A stretch of 39,653 bases of DNA from Dimorphilus gyrociliatus (Eukaryota > Annelida > Polychaeta > Dinophilidae). The translations under genes and the position numbers were made by a program. The notes under the pieces were generated by a model that saw nothing but the letters and a program-made list of their open reading frames with translations, was not told the DNA's origin and ran no database searches. The stretch spans positions 51,393 to 91,045 of the forward strand of contig CAJFCJ010000120.1 in NCBI GenBank assembly GCA_904063045.1, written 5' to 3'. Positions 11,905 to 21,382 of this stretch are shown here, in pieces (the first letter of the stretch is position 1; every line of letters starts with the position of its first letter).

Positions 11905-12624
11905 TGTACGTTGTTGTATTGTAATTGTAGGAATCTCGAGCTTATCAAATTCGAATTCATCCTCACCAATCATTTACCAATGTACGAAAGTACTGGTCCA
12001 AATAGAACCTTTCAAGTTCATCCCACAGGTAGTCTCAACGAACTCAATTCTGGCAAAAATTAATCAATGAACTGCCAGTATTTCATGCAAAGAGTATGTA
12101 TTGAGTATAATGAGTTTTAGTTTAAACAACTAGCTAACAGTTAAAACTGAACTGACGAACTGAGGAAATGCATTTCCTTTTATACATTTACCAAAGCTTG
12201 GGTTCAATTGTTCAAAGGAACACAAAGTTGAAATGTAACAATCTTACAATGAATGTACAACAAAGGTATGAAAAACAGTTATATCATAAGGTTATGCATG
12301 TGGTACTTCGAAAACAAGCCTTAGTTTTCAGCATCTGTTATTGAATAAGATGTAACAATTTTGACATGCATTTTTTCCTGTTCTTTGTTCCATTGTTTAT
12401 AGCATTGTGGCAACATCTGTTTTGTTCAGAGAATTATACTTTGTGCGAACTAAAAGCCTTTCTAGAATTCAAAGCATCTAATTCCACTAAATAAGGTCTT
12501 TCTTAGGTTTGGGTTATTAATTCCATCAAAAGTGGTTTTTTCTAATATTTCACTATTCTAATTCCTTTAAAATAAGATCTATCTAAAGTCTTTATATTAT
12601 AATTCTTTATATTATAATTCCAAA
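11905..12624 (-). repeat. LTR copy B with minisatellite-like tail
   Basis: Begins TGTACGTTGTTGTATTG and follows the family consensus to the conserved block GGAAATGCATTTCC (12164-12177), which overlaps a reversed TATA box. After that comes 'aagcttgggttca', and from about 12448 a run of loosely repeated units built on CTAATTCCACTAAATAAGG and TCTTTCTNAA. The far boundary merges with copy C, its head-to-head neighbour. Confidence 0.75.
12164..12184 (-). promoter_or_regulatory. TATA box plus 14-bp palindrome, LTR B
   Basis: On the minus strand TATAAAAG is followed at once by the perfect palindrome GGAAATGCATTTCC. The same pair occurs in copies C and D, and with one mismatch in F. Confidence 0.6.
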
Positions 12625-12924
12625 GTGCACGGGCCTTAATCTTAGAATTATATTTTATATGTGTGATATAACAAGTCTTTTATATTTTTGTTACATAAGA
12701 ATTATGAGACTGTCAGATTTCAACTTTGTAATCCTTTGACCACTTGAACCCAAGCTTTCAAAATGTATAAAAGGAAATGCATTTCCCCAGCTTGTCACCA
12801 TTAACTAGTTGTTTAAACTTACTTGTTTAGAACTAGAAACTCATTTACTCAATACATATTCTTTGGACGAAATACTGGTGTTTTGTTGAATTATTTTTAC
12901 CAAAATTACATTTGTTAAGACTAT
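12625..12924 (+). repeat. LTR copy C, fused directly to gag
   Basis: Plus-strand LTR with a TATA box at 12766, then the usual U5 blocks in reverse-complement order. It breaks off at about 12924 inside 'gactatttgtgga', where gag coding sequence starts. The last part of U5, the leader and the first 40 or so gag codons are therefore deleted compared with the copy at 14.4-15.5 kb. Confidence 0.75.
12766..12786 (+). promoter_or_regulatory. TATA box plus 14-bp palindrome, LTR C
   Basis: TATAAAAG (12766-12773) overlaps the perfect palindrome GGAAATGCATTTCC (12773-12786) by one base. Its position in the LTR fits a core promoter. Its orientation agrees with gag downstream. Confidence 0.65.
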
Positions 12925-14400
12925 TTGTGGATGAGACCCTATTCTGGTAGCAAAGATACTTGGGCCTTTAAGAGGAACTTTCAAACAGCTTGCGAATTGA
13001 GCCTTTGGGACACAGAGGAAAAAAGAATTCAAATGCTAAGAAAATACACTACTGGAAGAGCCAGAGATGTTATTGAAAGCTTACCCTCCATGGCAAATGA
13101 AAATGAAATTTGGGATGCATTGGATGAAAAATTTAATCCAGATCCTATGGCTTTTAAAAAAGATATTGATGGATTAAGACAGTTTAATGATGAAACTGTT
13201 GATAGTTTTATTAGAAGTAAAGAACTTGTGGAAAAATTCTTGCCATTCAATAATACAGAAATGGCTTGTGTTACAGAAAGGTTAGAGAGCTTCAACTGTT
13301 AACTGTATTCAGGAATGGTCTTAATGGAAAAATTGTTAATCATGTAGAAAAAGATGGAAAGATCAGCTCAATGGATCAGTATATTAAACTGGCAAAAAGA
13401 ACAGAGGTATTTTTAAACAATGCAAGGAAAGAAGATGAAAAGGAATTCAAATAATTCAAATGATTTCACAACAATCCAATTAATTTAAACATAAATTTTA
13501 TCCAAAATAGATTTCAACCACATCAAGGAATGGGAAACATAGGTATGGAAAAAGGCACCTTTAACAAACTAATACTTACTGAACCTGAGGAACCCATTGA
13601 AAGAGAAATTTCTAAAGGAACAATGACAATTTTTAACCTCAAAGAGGACAAAATTGCACATTTCAAGTGCACCTCTCAAGTGAAAGGGAGTGAAGATTTT
13701 CAATTTTGAATGAAGAGCCACAATGGAAGAGAAGTCATTGTATTATGTGATACAGGAACCCTTATGTCGTTTATTACAGAAAAAGAAATCAAGCTAATGG
13801 ACCATAAATTCATCAAGATAGAAATCACTTACTTACCAATCATCACTTCAGCAGATGGAAAAGCTTTAAAGACTAAAGGAAAAGCAAGATTGAACATTGA
13901 GTTTGCTGGAAGAATTATGAAACAAGAATTTTTCATTATGGAAAAATTGGATATTGCTATAATACTTGGTTGTGACTGCCTGCAAAATTCTGGAGCCACT
14001 ATTAATTTTGCAACAAAACAAGTTTTCCTTCCATTCTTTATTAGAAGATGGGAACCAGTTAAGAAGTTTATGCAACACGCCCAAAGTCAACAAACAAAAC
14101 ATGGAAAACAAGCAATTATGGAGAAAATAACTGTTGGAATGTTGGAAAAACATTTTCAAAATTACCAAAACTCAACTGAAGATGTTGGCAATAAAACCTA
14201 TTCAGATAATGATTAAGGAATCACTATAAATTCATCTGAAGAAGAGACTGAAACTATATTAGAAGAATTAGATAAAGAAATGGAAATGGAAACTCAATGG
14301 ACAAGACTGTTGTGATATTTGCAAAGATATAAAAACAAGAACATGTCAGATTCAGTTAGTTAAATTGTCCAAAAATGATGAAATACTTAGTAGCATTCCT
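12925..14400 (+). pseudogene. LTR retrotransposon gag and retropepsin remnant
   Basis: 12925-13300 encodes a gag capsid-like region (RPYSGSKDTWAFKRNFQTA, then LRKYTTGRARDVIESL). A frame change near 13290 continues the same region to 13454. A third frame, with a TGA at about 13707, then gives an aspartic protease: VLCDTG is the retropepsin active site and IILGCDCLQ the conserved later segment. No reverse transcriptase or integrase follows; at about 14400 the sequence runs into an opposite-strand gag fragment. Gag would package the RNA and the protease would cut the polyprotein, but this copy is broken. The domain order suits a Ty3/Gypsy- or BEL-type element; the class is not settled. Confidence 0.8.
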
Positions 14401-14401
14401 G

Positions 14402-14902
14402 AAAACCATTAGAAGTTGAAGCTCTCTAACTCTTACAGCAACACAGGCCATTTCTGTAGTTTTGAATGGTAGGAATTAATCTACAAGTTCTTTACTTCTT
14501 TTAACAAAACTCTTAACAGTTTCATCATCAAACTGTTTCAATCTGTCAATATCTTTTTTAAAAGCCATAGGATCTGGATTGAATTCTTTGTCCAATGAAT
14601 CCCAAATTTCATTTTCAGTTGCCATGGAAGGTAAGCTTTCAACAACATCTGACTCTTCAGGTAGTGTATTTTCTCAGCATTAAAATTCTTTTCTCCTCTG
14701 TATCCCAAAGGTTTAACTTACAAGCTGTTTGAAAGTTCTTCTTAAAGGCCCCAGTATCTTTGCTACCTGAAAAAGGTCTCAGAAAAGTAGTGATAGGTTT
14801 CTCATTAGCAGCAATTAAAAGACTTGTAATTGTCTTTTCAAAAACACTTTCTTGAATCCTAGAGTTACTGAATTTTGGTTGAGTAGGTTCAGGTTTAACC
14901 AC
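14402..14902 (-). pseudogene. LTR retrotransposon gag fragment, opposite strand
   Basis: Minus-strand start at 14902 (MVKPEPTQPKF) leads through FEKTITSLLIAANEKP and LRPFSGSKDTGAFKKNFQTA, homologous to the gag at 12925. After a stop at about 14657 the homology goes on in shifted frames to about 14402. This copy keeps the gag N-terminus that copy C lacks. It is joined tail-to-tail with the plus-strand gag/protease remnant. Confidence 0.8.
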
Positions 14903-14974
14903 ACCTTCAGAAAGGGGGCTGTTGAAAACACCTATTTTGCAGTTATTTTTGGGGTGAGATTTTGGGTTGGGAAA

Positions 14975-15545
14975 GGGAAAGAACAGTATTCATCCTTTCC
15001 AATCATTTATCAACTTACCAAAGTACTAGTTCAAATAGAACCTTTCAAGTTTGTCCACAAGGAGTCTTAACAAATGTAATTTTGGTAGAAATCAACAAAA
15101 TGCCAGTATGTCATTTAAAGAATATGTATTGAGTAAATGAGTGTCTAGTTCTAAACAAGTAAGTTTAAATAGCCAGTTAATGGTCAAAGAACTGAACCGA
15201 CCAGCTGGGGAAATGCATTTCCTTTTATACATTTGCCAAAGCTTGGGTTCACTTGGTCAAAGGATTACAAGGTTGAAATGTAACAGTCTCACAATGCACA
15301 TATAACAAAATATGAAAAGCTATTGCAACACTTATGCCTATCATATGACACTGCAAAAACAAGCTTGCCTCTCCATCTGTTTATGAATAAGATGTAACAA
15401 GTTTGACATGCATTTATATTGTTTGTTCCTTTGTTAATTCCATGGTGTCACCATCTGTTATGGTCAAAGAATCTATTTCCTATGAAATAAACATCTTTTT
15501 AAAGTTCTAGACTATAATTCCAGTAAATAACAGTCTCTCTGAAAA
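14975..15545 (-). repeat. LTR copy D upstream of the reversed gag
   Basis: Family LTR whose U5 side faces the gag at 14902. It has the palindrome and TATA at 15209-15229 and ends in units such as ATGAAATAAACATCTTTTTAA. The outermost TGTAC terminus is missing and replaced by G-rich sequence (14935-14975). Confidence 0.75.
15209..15229 (-). promoter_or_regulatory. TATA box plus 14-bp palindrome, LTR D
   Basis: GGAAATGCATTTCC (15209-15222) next to reversed TATAAAAG (15222-15229), same arrangement as in copies B and C. Confidence 0.6.
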
Positions 15546-16438
15546 GCTGTTATCAGAGAGAAAGATATGCCAAACTCAGAAACATAAATATAAGGAATTG
15601 CAAGATAAAATTTGTTTAGTTTGGAAAGAATTTGCAAAAAGTAATAAAACAGCTGATGATGTTTTAACAGAAGTTTGCAATGTGTATTATCCATAACTTT
15701 TAAAATACAAGTTCTGATGAGTATGAAATGAATTATCAGAGTTTGTATTTCCATTCTTTTAACTTGAGTGTTGTGTCAAGGAAGTATATATGATATTTTT
15801 TCATTATAATAATTATCTACTTTGGCAGTAAAACAATATCAAAAGATGGTTTTCATTGAACAACACAATATTATCAAGTTGACCCAATAAACTTTCCTAA
15901 TCACCTACTTTCAAGGAAATTATAATCATGGGGGTCAACTGTCCTGATGGGGATCAACTGTCTGGGGGTCAACTGTCCGGAGAGGGTCAACTGTCCTTTA
16001 CCCAATATATTTAATATATTTAGATATTAATGAATGCTAGAACGATAAAACTGTAGAATGACTTGTAATTCATAGGATATAGAATCTTTCACTATACTAG
16101 ATACAAGCACAATGCTATTGGCAAATAAACAATATTGAAAGATGCATGTCAAATGTATTACATTTTGCATAATAATAGAAATTGATATTGAGGTAAGGGT
16201 TAGTGAAAAAAAAGGAAAACAGAGTTTGTTTGGCCTTTGATATTTCTTGATTTCATTCATTCATTCAATATACAAAGTCTGAAGAGAAGGACCTTAGGTA
16301 GCCTTAGGTTGGTGTGTTTGCCAAATACCCTTTGAAGTATTATAGATTGTATTATTAAACAATATTGGCAATTTTACGCATTACAAATCAAATTTAACTT
16401 CCTTAATGGAGTTTTTCTTGATTTTTGAGAAAATACTT
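15546..16438. other. Non-coding stretch
   Basis: No convincing gene on either strand. The only structured element is the short tandem repeat at 15930-15996. Confidence 0.5.
15930..15996 (+). repeat. GGGGTCAACTGTCC tandem repeat (about 4 units)
   Basis: Four imperfect units of 15-18 bp built on the core GGGGTCAACTGTCC. They are clearly G-rich against an AT-rich background. Confidence 0.85.
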
Positions 16439-16612
16439 TGTACTTTGTTGTATCATGATCATAGAAATTTTGTTCTCATCCCAAATGTATTTGTCCATTC
16501 CGCTCATTTAATATTATGCCAAAGTACTTGTCCAAATAGAACCTCAAGTTCGTCCACAAGTATCAACAAATGAATGATATTCATCCAAAGTTTTATATCA
16601 AACTTTCAACAA
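16439..16612 (-). repeat. LTR copy E, cut by assembly gap
   Basis: Starts with the family terminus TGTACTTTGTTGTAT and carries 'caaatagaacct' and 'gttcgtccacaagta'. It ends at the gap with ATCCAAAGTTTTATATCAAA. That last piece also occurs at 24343 in the right arm of the large inverted repeat, so E belongs to the same diverged LTR subfamily as the arm sequence. Confidence 0.65.
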
Positions 16613-17269
16613 NNNNNNNNNNNNNNNNNNNNNNNNNNNNNNNNNNNNNNNNNNNNNNNNNNNNNNNNNNNNNNNNNNNNNNNNNNNNNNNNNNNNNNNN
16701 NNNNNNNNNNNNNNNNNNNNNNNNNNNNNNNNNNNNNNNNNNNNNNNNNNNNNNNNNNNNNNNNNNNNNNNNNNNNNNNNNNNNNNNNNNNNNNNNNNNN
16801 NNNNNNNNNNNNNNNNNNNNNNNNNNNNNNNNNNNNNNNNNNNNNNNNNNNNNNNNNNNNNNNNNNNNNNNNNNNNNNNNNNNNNNNNNNNNNNNNNNNN
16901 NNNNNNNNNNNNNNNNNNNNNNNNNNNNNNNNNNNNNNNNNNNNNNNNNNNNNNNNNNNNNNNNNNNNNNNNNNNNNNNNNNNNNNNNNNNNNNNNNNNN
17001 NNNNNNNNNNNNNNNNNNNNNNNNNNNNNNNNNNNNNNNNNNNNNNNNNNNNNNNNNNNNNNNNNNNNNNNNNNNNNNNNNNNNNNNNNNNNNNNNNNNN
17101 NNNNNNNNNNNNNNNNNNNNNNNNNNNNNNNNNNNNNNNNNNNNNNNNNNNNNNNNNNNNNNNNNNNNNNNNNNNNNNNNNNNNNNNNNNNNNNNNNNNN
17201 NNNNNNNNNNNNNNNNNNNNNNNNNNNNNNNNNNNNNNNNNNNNNNNNNNNNNNNNNNNNNNNNNNNNN
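16613..17269. other. Assembly gap (657 N)
   Basis: A run of N. It directly abuts the outer end of the left inverted-repeat arm. Open frames drawn across it have no meaning. Confidence 1.
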
Positions 17270-17357
17270 TTGTACAACTTTGGTTATATTTTACATGCTT
17301 GAACTCTATTATTTTATGCAACATATACATGTACATCTTAAAACCTACGCAAGAAAA

Positions 17358-17868
17358 TGCTATAACATTGGCCAAACATAAGTCTGATTAGTCAGCTTGA
17401 AGGCTCATCTTTAATTACCAATAAAGGTTTGGCCAAGTTATAATTTAATTAACTTGCCTAGGGTGTGGCCAAGTTATAATTCAATTAACCTTCCTAAATG
17501 TTGAACCTTGTAACATCCTGTTACTAAAGATAAATATGAACTACACATTTCGGCAACTGTAAAGTGATGATTGGATGTCAGAGACAAACCTCAAAGTATA
17601 TAAATCCTCATTATTCTCATTTGGCATGCAGCTTCCATCTGGACCCAAGGACCTGGGAAAATCATCTGGAAACAACCTCCACTGGAACCATCCATCTACT
17701 CCTCAACATTGGAAGACAGTTTGGTAATTTGGCAACCTGCTATTACAAACTATCTACTCTGCTATCGAACTCTCATATTGTTACTTGCTTAAGTATTATT
17801 ATTGCGAATAAACCATTTTAATTTAAACATTTGTTTAAAGGTTCGAGTAGAACCAGTATTGTTATAAC
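17358..17868 (+). repeat. LTR-like segment inside left arm
   Basis: A segment with LTR-like signals: TATATAAAT at 17597-17605 and AATAAA at 17807-17812. Near its ends it has the similar ACATTGGCC and TTGTTATAAC tracts. It differs from the TGTACTTTG family. The exact ends are a guess. The mirror copy is at 26126-26636. Confidence 0.35.
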
Positions 17869-19572
17869 TTGCAAACGCATAGATTTTGCCAGCAAGAGCA
17901 GTACATTATACAAAATTTAATATGATAAATTATTATTATTTTATTCCAATAAGTTGCATAAAGAAAATGTTTACTTATATTGTTTGTGAAAATAAAATTG
18001 GTGTGTTGATAATTTCTATATTAGGAATATAGAAGATGAATGATATAGAAAAATGTCATATTGTCTTAACTATAATAATTAAATATGATAATGTAGGAAG
18101 AGTTTGGCCACATTGACAAACCTAGGCGATACACTCATCAACTACATTTCTAAGGCAAAAGAAATTTGGTCAATATCATTGTCAACTACACATATATACC
18201 AAAATCCAACAACACACTTGAGGTGTTGATCACAACACAACATAGTACAGTAGTTTCTGTTTATGTCTCGATAAGGGGTCAAGTAAGCTGGATGATTGCT
18301 CAGAGCAGTATTGAGCAGTACCTGACAGACTTGCATAAGAGCACCAATAGGTAAACTGATAAATCATTGTGTATTAAAATAGAATGAGGAAAAAAAAATT
18401 TAATATCAATTAAAAATAAAAGCTCTTTTATCAAACATTTTTTTTTATATATGGATATTATTGTCGCACTGACTGTATACCAAACTAACAATGGGTACAG
18501 CTTGAAAACAAGCAGGCAGATCAAACTGATAGAGCCTAAAAAATTATCTTGAACATACCTTAGATGCCAAAGTAATAGTAATCACAGGATAAAATTAACC
18601 TGGTAGTCTCTAAAATGACAGATATACTTTGAATGTTTTTTATTACAATATCAATACTATAGTAACTTTAACTATCAATGTCAAATGTTTTTATTCTCAC
18701 CCAAAAAAGTGTCATTATAATATTTCATTATAAGAATTTCTAAATATGACTATGGCACTACTTTGAAGTATACAAGTGACAAGTTAAACTTGAAAAATAT
18801 TGTCAAACAAAACAGTAGTTTTTTTTCATTAGAATATTCATTCTGTATTTTTAATTATCAAAAAAATTAAAATAAAAATATTCTATTTATTTTTTTATGA
18901 AATTTTCTTCATTTTTCCAAAATCCTTTGCAGAGTGAAGATACTCATGCATTATCATTCCTAATAATTTTAAAAATATAATTAGTTTAATGATAATCAAT
19001 TATTAAAAAAAAAGAAAAAAGTAATACAACTTTATCATCGTATTTATCTTTCAGAATGTTTTTTCCAGCAAAAAATGCATAAGCCATGAAAACGGCAAAA
19101 AAAAGAAAGAAGTAAATAATAAGTAGAAGATTTTTCATGCTAAAAAACTCTTCGTCTAAACTTTGTATGAGCAAAAACTGTGTATATATATGTATTAAAA
19201 GTGTGTCTGTATTAGTGCCTCTAGGTCATACAATCTTAACAAAGACATTGTGTTTATTCAAAAGAATCAACAATAGGCATTTCTTTAAAACTGGGTCATG
19301 TTTGATAATATATGGAACAACACTAGCACAGGTGAAAATACCATTTAGTTGTTCAAGAATATTTTTTGCTTATTTCTCAATTGTATACACAAATACAATA
19401 AAAAAAAGCTAAATACTTCTCTGAGCAATCATCTAGACTACTGGACCCCTTACTTTGTATTGATGAAAATTTGAAAATTTGAAATTGTGAACTGTTAAAC
19501 TCTTAGGAAAGTATGTAAACCCTATGAATTTAACAGTTTTTAGCTTAGTTTTCTGTCTGCTTGCTTAGAGAT

Positions 19573-19650
19573 AAAAGCACAGAATATTAAATACATATCT
19601 ATTTTGGAAAATACTGGCATTCTGTTGAATGTTTGATATAAAACTTTGGA
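19573..19650 (-). repeat. Diverged LTR scrap in left arm
   Basis: Mirror of 24343-24420. Read on the minus strand it contains 'aatgccagtatttt' and 'atatgtattta', as in the U5 part of the TGTACTTTG family. Confidence 0.5.
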
Positions 19651-20269
19651 TATACTATGAGATGAACAATGCTTTGCTTAGAGCTATTTAAGCAAACTTA
19701 GCCAACAAACTACACCTCCTCTATGCTATGATAGGGATCAAAAGCATCCTAAAGAGATGTAAATTTTGTGTTGTAAAGAATCACAAAGGGACGATTCTGA
19801 AAATGGTGAATCTTCCCGAGTCTTGTACTGGAGATTTCGACAGCCCTGTCGAGAACTGTTTGATAGATTTTACCAAACCTATCTGCAGAACTAGGAAAGG
19901 AGACAAAGCGTGCATACTAGGTATTTCCTAATTTTGTATTACAAATTATTCCAACATCTTCACTCTCAACTAAAGCTTTAAAGACTAAATTTGAAATATT
20001 TATGGACAGGTTGAACTACAGTAATACTTCAGGCTCGGACCTGCTACTGCAGGTAGCAATTCCTTAGCCAAACCCTGGTTACAAGTGTGTGCCCAATTGT
20101 GAGATTACCAGCTTCTGCTGATTGTGCTAACCTCTAATGCTTAAGATCTTACCCTGTCAAAATTCATGGTATTGAGCTTAAAAGCAGCCAGATTGAGCTA
20201 CAATACAATAAGTATATTTAAGCTATCTACATCTATGACTCATTTATAATAAAATTAACTGGTATAAAA

Positions 20270-20830
20270 CTAATTAGTGAAATATGAGGAAAGGTACAAG
20301 TTAATTTTTCTTAAAAAATTTCCAATTTTAAGTAAATCATTCTGTTGATTTTGTTTAGTTGTTTTCTCAAAACATTCATAAATAATAAAGTATTTCATAT
20401 TTTCAAACTTTTGAAAAAATATAAACAATTTTAAAAAAAATGAATCTACATATATACTGATCTGTCCTACTTTTAGATATAAACAATCATAAAATTCAGG
20501 GCATACTGGAGATAGCTGACTGCTATGAGCATTTGAAATTGCATTACACAAACATTTTGAACACTTGACATATTCATAATTTTTTAAATAACAGACTTTC
20601 ACAATCACACAACTTTTGCAATAATCTTTCAGGTTCCAAATTATTAAAGAAATTCTTATGACTTTTGTTAAAGATTGACTGGAATACACTAGCTGTCTGA
20701 AGATGTCTGTCTGCTTAAAGGGATTTGAGAGGAAACGGTGTTGAGAAAAACTGGAAAATTGTATATGTAGATTGTAAAGAAATGTGTAAAAATGACACAA
20801 ATTCAAGGTGTAAAAGATTGACAGAAACAA
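20270..20830 (-). other. 186-codon open frame in left arm, function unknown
   Basis: An uninterrupted frame with a cysteine cluster (YCKSCVIVKVC, later CSKCLC) and hydrophobic ends. I do not recognise it. An identical frame exists at 23163-23723 because of the inverted repeat. It may be chance or decayed transposon sequence. Confidence 0.15.
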
Positions 20831-21382
20831 TTCTCTTTAAACACAAAGATGTTTTATATTTCACATTGCCAGAAACATGATTGGAATAGCACTGCCTGGG
20901 AAGATAACAATTGACATTGAAGTTGGTTGGTGGAGAGCCATATCCAAAATTTATCCACAATCAAAATTCATCAATGTCTATTTCATTTCACTCAAATAAT
21001 TTGACTTTAGATCTAAAGGTACATTAGAAAGACTTTTATTTCTTAGAGTTCGCTACTGTCTTCCAATGTTGAGGAGTATGAATGTGCACAAAAATAGATC
21101 CCTAGAAGAGATCTTTTTAATAAATTTAAGGAAATATTATAGTAAATTAACAATATGTTTTAACATATCAATCAGAACAAATAGATTGAATGGTTGGCTT
21201 TATTCATTTTGTGTAATGCATTTTTTGACAACTGTTAAAGCTGTGCCTAAAAGATCTTTTATTCTTTTAATTCCTGTGTATAGAATTTTAAATTCTGTGC
21301 TCAAAAGATTTTTCAGTTTTTCAAGTGACATTTGAAATGTTTTAGAAAACCTACTCTCTTTGGCCTTATATCATTGATATTT

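Larger units (their letters stand above)
17270..21382 (+). repeat. Left arm of a giant inverted repeat
   Basis: Every block compared here recurs as its reverse complement in 22611-26724. Paired coordinates sum to 43993 in the inner part and 43994 in the outer part. The change is explained by one homopolymer difference: nine A at 19005-19013 against ten T at 24980-24989. The inner boundary is sharp at 21382. The outer end is unknown because of the N gap. Confidence 0.95.

Noticed and set aside
13029-13295. Minus-strand frames opposite gag/protease (also 13866-14168)
   Set aside because: Complement of the recognised gag and protease reading frames.
16570-17391. Open frames of 220-270 codons across the gap
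   Set aside because: They consist almost entirely of N and have no meaning.
19728-19931. 67-codon frame in the arm (mirror 24062-24265)
   Set aside because: No recognisable domain, signal or splice context; probably chance.
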